A stretch of DNA of 64,000 nucleotides from [Mycobacterium] zoologicum (GCF_020172665.1 NZ_CP083985.1:780919-844918); one strand, 5' to 3'; numbered from the stretch's first letter, positions 1 to 9,277 are shown. The notes: a model not told the origin generated them from the letters alone. Translations and numbers: made by a program.

Positions 1-935
1 ATTCGCTGCAACGCATCTCCGGGGTGTCCGGCGGATCGGTGGTCGGCACCATCCTGGCCGCCGGCACCCAGGGCGACCAGCTGAGCCCCGCGCAGGTCAA
101 GGAGCTGGCGCTGTCGGTGCCGCTGCGTACCTGGCGCGACGCCGCGGCACCCATCCCGGTGCTGGGCCCGGCGCTGGGGTTCCTGCGCGACAGCGGCCTG
201 TACCGCGGTGACGTCGCCCACGCCTGGATCCGCTCCGAGCTGGCCAACCTCGGCGTACACACCTGGGGTGACCTGGCCTACGACGCCGACGACTTGCTGC
301 CCGAGCGCCGCTACCGGGCGGTGGTCAGCGCGACCGACGTGACCACCGGCCAGCTGGTCCAGCTGCCGTGGGACTACCAGCGGGTCTACGGCCTGGACCC
401 CGACGAACAGTCTGTCGCCGACGCGGTGCGAGCCTCGATGTCGGTGCCGTTCTTCTACCGCCCGGTGACCCTGACCAGCGCCACCGGGTGCTGCTCCACG
501 CTCGTCGACGGCGGGGTGCTGTCGAACTTCCCGATCTATACCTTCGACCGGCCCGACGGCCGGATGCCGAAGTGGCCGACGTTCGGGGTCACCGTGGTGC
601 CGGAGCTGTCCGGCGGCGGCGTTGGCGCGGCGTTCGGCGGGCGATGGCCGCTGCGGATGTTCGGGCAGTCACGGCTGCTGGAGGATCTGGTCGGCACCAT
701 GCTGGCCGGCCACGACCTGACCTACCTGAATCAGCCGTGGGTCAGCGCGCGGGCCATCAAGGTCTGCCCGACCGACGTCGGCGTGCTGGACTTCGGCATC
801 TCCCGTGAACGCCTGCAAGAGCTCTTTGACAACGGCTACGCCGCGACGGAGAAGTTCCTGTCGACCTGGGACTGGTGGTCCTACCTGGCCAGGTACCGGG
901 CGTCTCACTACCCCGACGACGCAGGGCAGGACTGA
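1..935 (+). CDS. patatin-like phospholipase/acyl hydrolase, 5' end outside window
   Basis: This is the C-terminal part of a patatin-family lipid acyl hydrolase, read from base 3 with no in-window start that must be used. The nucleophile elbow GVSGGS is present, with Ser encoded at 27-29, and the second dyad element appears as VDGGVLSNFP about 140 residues later, so both catalytic residues (Ser and Asp) are retained. About 311 residues are visible and the protein ends in a hydrophilic tail. Patatins cleave acyl chains from phospholipids or glycolipids at membranes. The gene ends 4 bases before the convergent membrane-protein gene. The natural substrate cannot be told from sequence. Confidence 0.85.
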   Translation, partial: SLQRISGVSGGSVVGTILAAGTQGDQLSPAQVKELALSVPLRTWRDAAAPIPVLGPALGFLRDSGLYRGDVAHAWIRSELANLGVHTWGDLAYDADDLLPERRYRAVVSATDVTTGQLVQLPWDYQRVYGLDPDEQSVADAVRASMSVPFFYRPVTLTSATGCCSTLVDGGVLSNFPIYTFDRPDGRMPKWPTFGVTVVPELSGGGVGAAFGGRWPLRMFGQSRLLEDLVGTMLAGHDLTYLNQPWVSARAIKVCPTDVGVLDFGISRERLQELFDNGYAATEKFLSTWDWWSYLARYRASHYPDDAGQD

Positions 936-939
936 CCGG

Positions 940-1773
940 TCAGTGCCGGTGCTTGCCCAGCTCGGCGCTGGCGTCACCGAGCCGCACCGTGATGTCGGTG
1001 TTGCCCGAGGCCTCCAGCTGCTCGCGACCGCGCAGCCGGTCCTGGATCTCGCGGGCCGCGCCGTTGATCCGCTCGATCTCGCCCCGGAACACGTCCGGGC
1101 GAGTCTCCTTGCTGGCGTAGTGGAAGTAGCTCAGCAGGCTGCGTAGCAGCTCCAGCTTCTGCTTCTCCCGCTTGGCCAGATCGTGCGTCGTCATCAACTC
1201 GACGCGGCGTACCGGGGGCAGATCACCCCAGTCCAGCGTCACCTTGTTCTCGAACCGGTTGCGCTTGCTGCGCCGCCCGAACCAGCTCTTCGGGTCCTCG
1301 GGGGTGTCGGAGTAGCTCACCGTCCCGGTGAACCGCGACTCGATGCCCTCGCCGAGCTCGGCCCGGTCGATCGCCGAGTCCCACACCGTGCGCCATTCCT
1401 GGTTGGGTGCCAGGACAGTCAGCTCTTCGGGCAGCTGCAGCGCGACCACGTCGGCGTAGCCGTCGGACGCCGTCTCATAGCGGGCCACCGTCGGCGGCTG
1501 CGCGAACGAGAACCGGATGTCATAGGCCGCGGTCTTGCCGAAGTTGCGGGCCACCAGCTCGATGACGTGCCAGTCGGCGGCGTGCGGCTCCATGAACACC
1601 GCCACATGCGGGCGGGTCTGTTCGGCCGCCGCCCGCCGATTGCGCTGCCATTGCCGATTCAGGTAGATCAGGGCAAGCACGGTGATCCCGATCGCCAGCC
1701 ACGCAGCCCACGCGAGCCAGGCCTCCGGCCCTGCGTGAACGACGTCGTACCAGCGGTCCTCGACTGATCCCAT
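940..1773 (-). CDS. membrane-anchored protein of unknown function
   Basis: I do not recognise this 277-residue protein. It has a single hydrophobic segment near the N-terminus (about residues 18-40, AWLAWAAWLAIGITVLALIY) followed by basic residues (RQWQRNRR), so the rest of the chain is probably cytoplasmic. The soluble part looks mixed alpha/beta, has no cysteine-rich or catalytic motif I can name, and ends in a charged helix-rich tail (about residues 195-265). It converges on the patatin gene and lies 20 bases downstream, in the same direction, of the metallo-hydrolase start region on the minus strand. Function unknown. Confidence 0.7.
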   Translation of the reverse strand: MGSVEDRWYDVVHAGPEAWLAWAAWLAIGITVLALIYLNRQWQRNRRAAAEQTRPHVAVFMEPHAADWHVIELVARNFGKTAAYDIRFSFAQPPTVARYETASDGYADVVALQLPEELTVLAPNQEWRTVWDSAIDRAELGEGIESRFTGTVSYSDTPEDPKSWFGRRSKRNRFENKVTLDWGDLPPVRRVELMTTHDLAKREKQKLELLRSLLSYFHYASKETRPDVFRGEIERINGAAREIQDRLRGREQLEASGNTDITVRLGDASAELGKHRH

Positions 1774-1793
1774 CGACTATCCCCTCAATCCCC

Positions 1794-2510
1794 TCATCCG
1801 CCCATCAGCATGCGCCAGCGGTCCAGGCTGCCGGCGCTGAATACGTAGTTGGATCGCTTGACCTCCGAGAGTGCGGCACTCGGATCGGCCGAATACCAGT
1901 GGCCCGGAAACACCGTCGGGTCACCCGGCAGCGCGGCCAGTTGCTGCAGGCTGCGATACATCTCGTCGGAGTCGCCACCCGGGAAATCCGTCCGGCCGCA
2001 GCCCTCCAGGAACAGCGTGTCGCCGGCCACCAGCCGCCCGTCGAGCAGGAAGCACTGGCTGCCCGGCGTGTGCCCGGGGGTGTGCAGCAGCTCGATCTCG
2101 ATGTCGCCGATACTCACCCGGTCGCCGTGCTCGTGCGAGGTCAGGTCCGACATGGGGATCTCGGTTACCCGCGAAACCCACTGTGCCTCATGGGTGTTCA
2201 CGTGGATCGGCACGCTGGCCCGTTCCATCAGCTCGGCCAGGCCCTTGAGTTCGAATCCCATCATCTTGCCGCCGACGTGGTCGGGGTGGTGATGGGTGAC
2301 CAGCACTCCCGACAGGTGCATGCCGTCGGCCTCGAGCGCGTCGAGCAGATCGCCGGCCGCATAGGCCGGGTCCACCACGACGGCGTCGCCGGTCTGCCGA
2401 TCGCCGATCAGGTACGCGAAATTGCGCATCTGGGCGGCCATCGGGTCTCCGATCGCGAAATCGCGTCCGGACAGCAGCTGGCGGAAATAGAGCCGGTCGG
2501 AATCTGGCAC
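1794..2510 (-). CDS. metallo-beta-lactamase-fold hydrolase (glyoxalase II-like)
   Basis: This 238-residue protein has the full metallo-beta-lactamase signature: THHHPDH at residues 72-78 (the HxHxDH metal site), HTPGHTPGS (third His), the metal-bridging Asp in the GDTLFLEGCGRTDF segment, and a C-terminal FPGH histidine. The GCGRTDFPGG segment is typical of the glyoxalase II/persulfide dioxygenase branch, so thioester or persulfide substrates are likely. By position before tRNA-Thr, tRNA-Met and rpmG it corresponds to M. tuberculosis Rv0634c. The GTG start at 2510 has a purine-rich stretch placed very close to it, so the start is less certain than the function. Confidence 0.85.
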   Translation of the reverse strand: MPDSDRLYFRQLLSGRDFAIGDPMAAQMRNFAYLIGDRQTGDAVVVDPAYAAGDLLDALEADGMHLSGVLVTHHHPDHVGGKMMGFELKGLAELMERASVPIHVNTHEAQWVSRVTEIPMSDLTSHEHGDRVSIGDIEIELLHTPGHTPGSQCFLLDGRLVAGDTLFLEGCGRTDFPGGDSDEMYRSLQQLAALPGDPTVFPGHWYSADPSAALSEVKRSNYVFSAGSLDRWRMLMGG

Positions 2511-2636
2511 GCCCTTCAGACTAAAGCAGGCGTGGGCAGGTACCTGTCATTGCGGTTTGGTGACCTCGCGGGCGAGGTTGTAACCTTCTACAGGCTTGCG
2601 GCGCCGGACCAGGACGCCGCGGGCAGAAGCAGGCAG

Positions 2637-2709
2637 GCCCCCTTAGCTCAGTCGGTAGAGCGTTTCCATGGTAAGGAAAAGGTCAACGGTTCGATTCCGT
2701 TAGGGGGCT
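2637..2709 (+). tRNA. tRNA-Thr (anticodon GGT)
   Basis: A full cloverleaf can be drawn. The acceptor arm GCCCCCT (2637-2643) pairs with AGGGGGC (2702-2708), the D-arm reads AGCTCAG, and the T-arm contains GGTTCGATTCC. The anticodon loop ATGGTAA gives GGT, reading ACC/ACT (Thr). CCA is not encoded. Confidence 0.95.
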
Positions 2710-2748
2710 CGGTGGACGCCGGTCGGTGTGCCGACTAGCGCCGATCGG

Positions 2749-2822
2749 GGCGGTGTAGCTCAGCTGGTTAGAGCGCACGACTCATAATCGTGAGGTCGGG
2801 AGATCGAGCCTCCCCACCGCTA
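2749..2822 (+). tRNA. tRNA-Met, elongator (anticodon CAT)
   Basis: The acceptor arm GGCGGTG (2749-2755) pairs with CACCGCT (2815-2821), including a terminal G-T pair, and A2822 is the discriminator. The anticodon loop CTCATAA gives CAT. The paired first position and the CACGA/TCGTG anticodon stem (no run of three G-C pairs) mark it as an elongator rather than an initiator tRNA. Confidence 0.93.
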
Positions 2823-2859
2823 CTCCCAAGCAATGCAAGAGTGAAGAAGGACGACAGAC

Positions 2860-3027
2860 GTGGCCTCCAGTACAGACGTGCGGCCGAAGATCACCTTGGC
2901 CTGTGAGGTGTGCAAGCACCGCAACTACATCACCAAGAAGAACCGCCGTAACGACCCCGACCGGTTGGAGCTGAAGAAATTCTGCCCCAACTGCGGCAAG
3001 CACGAGTCGCACCGCGAATCTCGCTAG
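2860..3027 (+). CDS. rpmG2: 50S ribosomal protein L33
   Basis: This 55-residue protein begins with GTG and reads [20 protein letters not shown] at its N-terminus. It has two zinc-ribbon pairs, CEVC and CPNC, so it is the zinc-containing (C+) form of L33. It matches the mycobacterial RpmG2 length and lies directly after tRNA-Met and 11 bases before hadA, exactly as in M. tuberculosis. L33 sits near the E-site of the large subunit. Many actinobacteria also keep a zinc-independent paralogue used under zinc starvation. Confidence 0.95.
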   Translation: MASSTDVRPKITLACEVCKHRNYITKKNRRNDPDRLELKKFCPNCGKHESHRESR

Positions 3028-3038
3028 AAAGCGCATCC

Positions 3039-3515
3039 GTGTCGTTGGCTGAACGCCTCGCCGGGGCGCGCTACCGCTATCCCGACCACTACGAGGTGGA
3101 GCGGGAGAAGATCCGCGAATACGCACACGCGGTCAAGGCCCACGATGGGGCCAGCCTGGACGTGCGCGCGGCGGCAGAACTGGGCTATGACGGCCTGGTG
3201 GCCCCGCTGACCTACATCTCGGTGTTCGGGCACAAGGCGATCTCGGCGTTCTTCGAGCACGTCGGCATCGCGGTCTCCGACGCTCAGATCGTCCAGGTCG
3301 ACCAGAAGCTGGCGTTTCATCATCCGATCCAAGAAGGCGACCGGCTCTACTGCGACATCGAGGTCGAGTCGGTCCGCCGTGCACACGGCACCGACATCAT
3401 CATGACCAGGCAGATCGTCACCAACGACGCCGGTGACATCGTGCAGGAGACGTACACGACGCTGGCGGGCCGCGCCGGCGAAGGAGATAAGGGTTTCACC
3501 GATGGCGCTGCGTGA
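3039..3515 (+). CDS. hadA: (3R)-hydroxyacyl-ACP dehydratase subunit HadA
   Basis: HadA (158 residues, GTG start) is the non-catalytic, substrate-binding hot-dog subunit of the HadAB dehydratase. That enzyme removes water from 3-hydroxyacyl-ACP in the FAS-II cycle making meromycolic acids. The N-terminal MaoC-like stretch YRYPDHYEVEREKIREYA and the ending AGRAGEGDKGFTDGAA match the family. The gene overlaps hadB by 14 bases, consistent with translational coupling of heterodimer subunits. Residue 61 (PLTYIS-V) is Ser, whereas M. tuberculosis HadA has Cys61, the residue attacked by activated thiacetazone and isoxyl. Confidence 0.95.
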   Translation: MSLAERLAGARYRYPDHYEVEREKIREYAHAVKAHDGASLDVRAAAELGYDGLVAPLTYISVFGHKAISAFFEHVGIAVSDAQIVQVDQKLAFHHPIQEGDRLYCDIEVESVRRAHGTDIIMTRQIVTNDAGDIVQETYTTLAGRAGEGDKGFTDGAA

Positions 3516-3930
3516 GTTCAGTTCGGTCAAGGTCGGCGATCAGCTGCCCGAGCGGGTCATCCCCCTGAGCCGCCAGGATCTGGTCAACTACGCCGGCGTG
3601 TCCGGCGACCTCAACCCGATCCACTGGGACGACGAGATCGCCCAGCAGGTGGGTCTGGACACCGCGATCGCCCACGGCATGCTGACCATGGGCCTGGGCG
3701 GCGGCTATGTGACGTCCTGGGTGGGCGACCCGGGCGCGGTGACCGAGTACAACGTCCGCTTCACCTCGGTCGTGCCGGTGCCCAACGACGGCAAGGGCGC
3801 CGAGATCGTCTTCACCGGCCGGGTGAAGTCCGTGGACGCCGATTCGAAGACGGTGACGATCGCGCTCACCGCCACCACCGGTGGCAAGAAGATCTTCGGA
3901 CGGGCGGTCGCCTCGGCGAAGCTGGCCTAG
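3502..3930 (+). CDS. hadB: (3R)-hydroxyacyl-ACP dehydratase catalytic subunit HadB
   Basis: HadB (142 residues) is the catalytic hot-dog subunit shared by the HadAB and HadBC dehydratases of FAS-II. The hydratase-2 motif is intact: GVSGDLNPIHWDDE, with Asp36 and His41 as the catalytic pair. I chose the ATG at 3502 (MALREFSSVK) because it matches the known mycobacterial N-terminus and has a strong AAGGAG about 12 bases upstream, inside the end of hadA. Upstream in-frame starts would only read through hadA sequence. The gene is followed 8 bases later by hadC. Confidence 0.96.
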   Translation: MALREFSSVKVGDQLPERVIPLSRQDLVNYAGVSGDLNPIHWDDEIAQQVGLDTAIAHGMLTMGLGGGYVTSWVGDPGAVTEYNVRFTSVVPVPNDGKGAEIVFTGRVKSVDADSKTVTIALTATTGGKKIFGRAVASAKLA

Positions 3931-3938
3931 GGGAGACA

Positions 3939-4439
3939 ATGGCTATCAAGACCGACATCCGCGGCCTGATCTGGCGCTACCCCGAACCGTTCGTGGTGGG
4001 CCGGGAGAAGATCCGGGAATACGCTCGGGCCGTCAAGGCCGAGGACCCGTCGCACTATGACGAGGCCGCTGCCGCCGAACTGGGCTACGACTCGCTGGTG
4101 GCGCCGCTGACCTTCGTGGCGATCCTGGCCAAGCTGGTGCAATCGGACTTCTTCCGCAACGTCGACACCGGCTACACCAGCATGCAAATGGTCCAGGTGG
4201 ACCAGGGCTTCACCTACCGCAAGCCGATCAAGGCCGGCGACACCCTGTACGCCCGGATGGAGATCTCCTCGGTCAACGAGCGGTTCGGCGCCGACATCGT
4301 CACCACCCGCAACATCTTGACCAACCAGGACGGCGAGGTCGTGCTGGAGGCGTTCACCACGATGATGGGCCACGAGGGCGACGATTCGGTGAGTCTCAAA
4401 TGGGACGCCGATTCCGGTCAGGTCGTCCGAACAGCCTGA
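3939..4439 (+). CDS. hadC: (3R)-hydroxyacyl-ACP dehydratase subunit HadC
   Basis: HadC (166 residues) is the HadA paralogue that pairs with HadB to dehydrate longer meromycolate precursors late in FAS-II elongation. It shares WRYPEPFVVGREKIREYARA with the HadA N-terminus and AAELGYDSLVAPLTF in mid-protein. A GGGGAGA ribosome site precedes the ATG. The 3' end of the gene has a degenerate second copy 79 bases downstream (4486-4518), encoding almost the same last eleven codons. Confidence 0.95.
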   Translation: MAIKTDIRGLIWRYPEPFVVGREKIREYARAVKAEDPSHYDEAAAAELGYDSLVAPLTFVAILAKLVQSDFFRNVDTGYTSMQMVQVDQGFTYRKPIKAGDTLYARMEISSVNERFGADIVTTRNILTNQDGEVVLEAFTTMMGHEGDDSVSLKWDADSGQVVRTA

Positions 4440-4518
4440 TCCATGGGGCTGTCCCGGCTTCCGCTCTCCTTCGCCGTCCCTGCGGGCCGACTCCGGTGAG
4501 CCTCGCCGAACAGCCTGA
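4407..4518 (+). repeat. direct repeat of the hadC 3' end
   Basis: The last ten codons plus stop of hadC (4407-4439) recur at 4486-4518 with 26 of 33 bases identical. The longest exact run, CCGAACAGCCTGAT, lies at 4427-4440 and 4506-4519. The second copy would encode ADSGEPRRTA-stop against ADSGQVVRTA-stop in hadC. The spacing is 79 bases. This looks like a decayed tandem duplication or a hadC terminus displaced by an insertion. Confidence 0.75.
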
Positions 4519-4549
4519 TTAGCAACTGGCCGTAGCGGCGAGGTACACT
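4519..4549 (+). promoter_or_regulatory. candidate promoter for tRNA-Trp/secE/nusG
   Basis: TACACT at 4544-4549 fits the mycobacterial SigA -10 pattern (TAnnnT). TTAGCA at 4519-4524 is a weak -35 with a long 19-base spacer. It lies about 80 bases before tRNA-Trp in the gap after hadC. Confidence 0.4.
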
Positions 4550-4628
4550 CGAACCTCGGGGTTCTCCCAGCACTAGCGCGCTTTCCGTGAGCGAACGGGG
4601 AGCGCGCGAATTGTGTGGGCGCCCGCGA

Positions 4629-4701
<73 letters not shown>

Positions 4702-4748
4702 CAGACGTGTCATGGTGGAACGTAGCGAGAAGAACGAAGGAGCATGCG

Positions 4749-5180
4749 GTGACCGACGAGTTCGACCGTCCCGACGCCGCAGCCGACGGCGACAGCGAGG
4801 CCGAACCCACCGGCAGTCGCAGTCGCACGGCCGTGGCGAACCGGGATGCCGGCGACCCGCTGCGTCCGTCCGGTAAGCGCGCCCGGCACCGTGCCGCCGA
4901 GGGCGGCGACCTGGAGTCCACCGCCGAGGAGCTCGGCGCCGTCAAGAAGGCCAAGAAGGCCAAGAAGAAGTCGGACGACCCGTCGCGCAACCCGTTCGTG
5001 TTCGTCCTCAACTACCTCAAGCAGGTCGTCGGCGAACTTCGCAAGGTGATCTGGCCGAACCGCAAGCAGATGATCAACTACACCGCGGTGGTACTGGCGT
5101 TCCTGGTCTTCATGGTGGCCTTGGTCGCCGGGGCGGACTACGGATTCGCCCGGCTGGTGCTGCTGGTGTTCGGCGAGTGA
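4749..5180 (+). CDS. secE: preprotein translocase subunit SecE
   Basis: SecE (143 residues) is the single-span subunit that clamps SecY in the general secretion channel. The N-terminal 80 residues are hydrophilic and charged, with a Lys/Ala-rich stretch ([12 protein letters not shown]). The conserved amphipathic segment [20 protein letters not shown] follows, and then one membrane helix (about residues 104-130). The GTG start at 4749 has GAAGGAG about 8 bases upstream and begins after tRNA-Trp. Longer in-frame readings would run through the tRNA. It is followed 23 bases later by nusG. Confidence 0.95.
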   Translation: MTDEFDRPDAAADGDSEAEPTGSRSRTAVANRDAGDPLRPSGKRARHRAAEGGDLESTAEELGAVKKAKKAKKKSDDPSRNPFVFVLNYLKQVVGELRKVIWPNRKQMINYTAVVLAFLVFMVALVAGADYGFARLVLLVFGE

Positions 5181-5188
5181 AGTTATAG

Positions 5189-5989
<801 letters not shown>

Positions 5990-6014
5990 TACGTAGGAAA
6001 GGAACACCCCAGTC

Positions 6015-6443
6015 ATGGCCCCCAAGAAGAAGGTCGCCGGTCTGATCAAGCTTCAGATCGAAGCCGGCCAGGCCAACCCCGCGCCGCCCGTCGGCCCCGC
6101 GCTCGGACAGCACGGCGTCAACATCATGGAGTTCTGCAAGGCGTACAACGCCGCGACGGAAGGCCAGCGCGGCAACGTCGTCCCCGTCGAGATCACCGTC
6201 TACGAGGACCGCAGCTTCACCTTCGCGCTGAAGACCCCGCCCGCGGCGCGGCTGCTGCTCAAGGCCGCCGGTATCGCCAAGGGCTCGGCCGAGCCGCACA
6301 AGACCAAGGTCGCCAAGGTGAGCTGGGACCAGGTCCGCGAGATCGCCGAGACCAAGAAGGCCGACCTCAACGCCAACGACATCGAGGCCGGGGCCAAGAT
6401 CATCGCCGGCACCGCCCGGTCGATGGGTATCACCGTAGAGTGA
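6015..6443 (+). CDS. rplK: 50S ribosomal protein L11
   Basis: L11 (142 residues) forms the GTPase-associated stalk base and is needed for RelA activation. The family N-terminal motif [20 protein letters not shown] and the C-terminal rRNA-binding end [11 protein letters not shown] are both present. An AGGAAAGGA ribosome site precedes the ATG. It is followed by a 152-base spacer before rplA, longer than I would expect within this operon. Confidence 0.97.
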   Translation: MAPKKKVAGLIKLQIEAGQANPAPPVGPALGQHGVNIMEFCKAYNAATEGQRGNVVPVEITVYEDRSFTFALKTPPAARLLLKAAGIAKGSAEPHKTKVAKVSWDQVREIAETKKADLNANDIEAGAKIIAGTARSMGITVE

Positions 6444-6595
6444 TCCCCCTCGGCGAATAGACCGAGCATGACTGAGCGGGGCGAGGAACGAGCCCCAGCG
6501 AGGGAACGCGAGGGAGCATTCGACGAGAAACAACCCCGTGGGAGGGCCAGCTTCGGCCCGTTGACCACAACCCAACAACTGGATTGGATGCACGA
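6444..6595 (+). promoter_or_regulatory. rplK-rplA spacer, possible L1 leader
   Basis: This 152-base gap contains no gene. It holds a small hairpin, GGGGC/GCCCC (6478-6482 with 6492-6496), and a purine-rich GAGG/GAGC-repeating stretch (6475-6520). In many bacteria L1 binds its own mRNA leader, so a regulatory role is possible but not shown. Confidence 0.3.
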
Positions 6596-7303
6596 ATGAG
6601 CAAGAACAGCAAGGCATACCGCGCCGCCGCCGAGAAGGTGGACCGCGACAACCTCTACACCCCGCTGGCCGCAGCCAAGCTGGCCAAGGAGACGTCATCG
6701 ACCAAGCAGGACTCCACCGTCGAGGTGGCCATCCGGCTCGGCGTCGACCCCCGCAAGGCCGACCAGATGGTCCGCGGCACCGTCAACCTGCCCCACGGCA
6801 CCGGTAAGACCGCCCGGGTGGCCGTCTTCGCGGTCGGCGAGAAGGCCGACGCCGCTATTGCCGCCGGCGCCGACGTGGTCGGCAGCGACGACCTGATCGA
6901 GAAGATCCAGGGTGGTTTTCTCGACTTCGACGCCGCGATCGCCACCCCGGACCAGATGGCCAAGGTTGGCCGGATCGCCCGTGTGCTGGGCCCGCGTGGT
7001 CTGATGCCCAACCCCAAGACCGGCACCGTCACCCCCGACGTCGCCAAGGCTGTCTCCGACATCAAGGGCGGCAAGATCAACTTCCGGGTGGACAAGCAGG
7101 CCAACCTGCACTTCGTCATCGGCAAGGCGTCGTTCGACGAGACCAAGCTGGCGGAGAACTACGGCGCCGCCCTCGACGAGGTGCTGCGGCTCAAGCCGTC
7201 GTCGTCCAAGGGCCGCTACCTGAAGAAGGTCACCATCTCGACCACGACCGGCCCCGGCATCCCGGTGGACCCGGCCGTCACCCGCAACTTCGCGGCCGAG
7301 TAG
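6596..7303 (+). CDS. rplA: 50S ribosomal protein L1
   Basis: L1 (235 residues) forms the mobile L1 stalk that helps release deacylated tRNA and can repress its own operon. The signature [20 protein letters not shown] is intact. I chose ATG at 6596 ([14 protein letters not shown]), which matches the mycobacterial N-terminus. A TTG at 6584 would add four residues. A strong bidirectional terminator follows the gene. Confidence 0.97.
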   Translation: MSKNSKAYRAAAEKVDRDNLYTPLAAAKLAKETSSTKQDSTVEVAIRLGVDPRKADQMVRGTVNLPHGTGKTARVAVFAVGEKADAAIAAGADVVGSDDLIEKIQGGFLDFDAAIATPDQMAKVGRIARVLGPRGLMPNPKTGTVTPDVAKAVSDIKGGKINFRVDKQANLHFVIGKASFDETKLAENYGAALDEVLRLKPSSSKGRYLKKVTISTTTGPGIPVDPAVTRNFAAE

Positions 7304-7311
7304 GACCGAGT

Positions 7312-7347
7312 ACGTAAAAGCCCCCGCCTCGGCGGGGGCTTTTACGT
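7312..7347. terminator. bidirectional intrinsic terminator
   Basis: Two perfect 17-base arms (7312-7328 and 7331-7347) built on AGCCCCCGCC/GGCGGGGGCT are flanked by A and T runs on either side. It can terminate rplA on the plus strand and the methyltransferase gene on the minus strand. Confidence 0.92.
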
Positions 7348-7360
7348 TGTGGTCGGGTTG

Positions 7361-8251
7361 CTACGCCGCCGTCTTGGCGTAGCTGACCAGGCTGACGTCC
7401 AGCGCCTCGTCGGCGAAGTAGTACTCGCAGCCGCGCAGGTACTTCATATAGCGCTCGTAGACCTCTTCGGATTGGATCGCGACGGCCTCCTCGTGGTGCG
7501 CCTCCAGTGCGTCACCCCAGATCTTGAGGGTCCGGATGTAGTGCGACCGCAGCGAAAGCGCCTCGGGCACAGTGAAACCGGCCTTCTCGCCATGCTCCAC
7601 CATCATGTCGGTGGTGGGCAGCCGCCCGCCCGGAAAGATCTCGGTGAGGATGAACTTGATGAACCGGGCCGTTTCGAACGTCAGCTTCTTGCCCCGCGCG
7701 TTCAGGTCGTACGGGTGGAAGCTGACGCTGCTCTGAATGGCCATCCGGCCGTCGGCCGGCATGATCTCGAAGCAGTTCTTGAAGAAGTCGTCGTAGTTCT
7801 CGAAGCCGAAGTGCTCGAACGCCTCGATCGAGACGATCCGGTCCACCGGCTCGTGGAACTCCTCCCAGCCCTTCAGCAGCACCCGGCGCGAACGGGTGGT
7901 GTCGATCTGGTCTAGCAGGCCCTGGGAGTAGGCGTGCTGGTTGTTCGACAGGGTCAGGCCGATGACGTTGACGTCGTACTTCTCCACGGCGCGCTTCATC
8001 GTCGCGCCCCAGCCGCAGCCGATGTCGAGCAGCGTCATACCCGGACGCAGGTCCAGCTTGTCGAGGTTCAGGTCGACCTTGGCGATCTGAGCCTGCTCCA
8101 GCGTGAGGTCCTCGGGCTCGAAGTACGCACAGCTGTAGATGCGGGTCGGGTCCTGGAAAAGCGCGAAGAACTCATCCGACAGGTCGTAGTGAGCCTGGAT
8201 GTTCGCGAATTTCGGCAGCATCCCCGCGGCGCGTGTCGCTTTCTCCACCAT
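7361..8251 (-). CDS. mmaA4: mycolic acid methyltransferase, MmaA4/Hma-like
   Basis: This is a SAM-dependent methyltransferase (296 residues from the ATG at 8251). The closest relative I know is MmaA4 (Hma), which converts the distal double bond of meromycolates into a methyl-branched alcohol, the precursor of oxygenated mycolates. Visible motifs are the SAM loop [20 protein letters not shown], the bicarbonate/active-site region [16 protein letters not shown] and RSHYIRTL, and the family ending [13 protein letters not shown] longer reading frame up to 8377 adds 42 residues that do not resemble the family, so I prefer [10 protein letters not shown] as the start. It is downstream of a second family member in the same direction. 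Confidence 0.88.
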   Translation of the reverse strand: MVEKATRAAGMLPKFANIQAHYDLSDEFFALFQDPTRIYSCAYFEPEDLTLEQAQIAKVDLNLDKLDLRPGMTLLDIGCGWGATMKRAVEKYDVNVIGLTLSNNQHAYSQGLLDQIDTTRSRRVLLKGWEEFHEPVDRIVSIEAFEHFGFENYDDFFKNCFEIMPADGRMAIQSSVSFHPYDLNARGKKLTFETARFIKFILTEIFPGGRLPTTDMMVEHGEKAGFTVPEALSLRSHYIRTLKIWGDALEAHHEEAVAIQSEEVYERYMKYLRGCEYYFADEALDVSLVSYAKTAA

Positions 8252-8413
8252 CTGTGCCTGGTTGCCCTTCCTGATGAAACCCGTCGTGACCGGACGTGTC
8301 TGGGCCCCCGTGCCGGTTGACTGTTGGCAGCTTACCGGGTGGGGGGGCGAATCGGTTGACTTGTATGAGACCGCCACGCCAGGCGCATGAACGTCCGACG
8401 AGACCTACCCGTG

Positions 8414-9277
8414 CTACTTCTGAAGGGTGTACTGGTGAACGGTGTTGTAGCCGTCGCGGAACAGCTTCACGCAGCCGTTGAGGTACTTGTCGAACCGGTC
8501 GTAGGCGACCTGGCCCTGCACCTCGATGGCCTTGTCCTTGTTTGCCAGCAGCATCGCCGCCCAGTCTTCGAGCGTGCGCGCGTAGTGCGGCCCGATCTCG
8601 TCGTCCCGGGTGCACCGGAAACCGGCCTCGGCGGCGTACTTGCGGGGCAGCCACGCCGAGGGCAGCTGCCCGCCGGGGAAGATCTCCTTCATGATGAACA
8701 AGGTGAACTTGGCCAGGTCCATCGTCAGCGGCAAGCCCCTGGCCTGCGCGTCTTCCGAACCGGCGATCGCGGTGATGGTGTGCAGAAGCATCCGGCCGTC
8801 AGCGGGCAGCGCGTCGTAGGTGATGCGGAAGAAGTCCGCCCAGCGGTCGCGGCCGAAGTGCTCGAAGGCACCGATCGACACGATCCGGTCCACCTTGTCA
8901 GTGAACTCCTCCCAGCCCTGCAACCGCACCTCGATGCTGCGGTTGGTGTCCACCTTGGCCAGCTTGTCGATGGCGTACTGACGCTGCTCACCGCTGAGGG
9001 TCAACCCGATGACGTTGACGTCGTAGGTCTCGATCGCGCGCTGCATGCAGGCCCCCCACCCGCAGCCGATGTCGAGCAGCGTCATGCCGGGCTCCAGGCC
9101 CAGCTTGCCCAGTGCCAGGTCGAACTTGGCGAGTTGCGCTTCGTCGCAGGTGGTGTCCTTGTTCGGGTAATACCCGCAGGTGTAGCCCATGGTGGGGCCG
9201 AGGAACAGCTCGTAGAACTCGTTGGAGATGTCGTAGATCGACTGCAGTTCCTCGTACTTCGGTTCCAGTTTGGTCAT
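8414..9277 (-). CDS. mycolic acid/cyclopropane methyltransferase, UmaA/MmaA1-like
   Basis: This 287-residue paralogue has [20 protein letters not shown] (SAM loop), IGAFEHFG, LLHTIT and GPHYARTL, so the catalytic framework of CmaA/MmaA enzymes is complete. Its N-terminus MTKLEPKYEELQSIYDISNE resembles UmaA and MmaA1. The usually conserved YTCAYFE...MTLEEAQ segment is altered to YTCGYYPNKDTTCDEAQ, so subfamily and reaction (methyl transfer or cyclopropanation) are uncertain. The start was set at MTKLEP because the upstream extension (to 9322) is Pro-rich and unlike the family. Confidence 0.82.
   Translation of the reverse strand: MTKLEPKYEELQSIYDISNEFYELFLGPTMGYTCGYYPNKDTTCDEAQLAKFDLALGKLGLEPGMTLLDIGCGWGACMQRAIETYDVNVIGLTLSGEQRQYAIDKLAKVDTNRSIEVRLQGWEEFTDKVDRIVSIGAFEHFGRDRWADFFRITYDALPADGRMLLHTITAIAGSEDAQARGLPLTMDLAKFTLFIMKEIFPGGQLPSAWLPRKYAAEAGFRCTRDDEIGPHYARTLEDWAAMLLANKDKAIEVQGQVAYDRFDKYLNGCVKLFRDGYNTVHQYTLQK

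Noticed and set aside
2749..2822. Initiator tRNA-Met
   Set aside because: Position 1-72 is paired and the anticodon stem lacks three G-C pairs, so it is an elongator.
8305..8365. Direct repeat CGGTTGACT before the mmaA4-like gene
   Set aside because: Two 9-base copies 40 bases apart on the strand opposite the gene; too short to assign a role.
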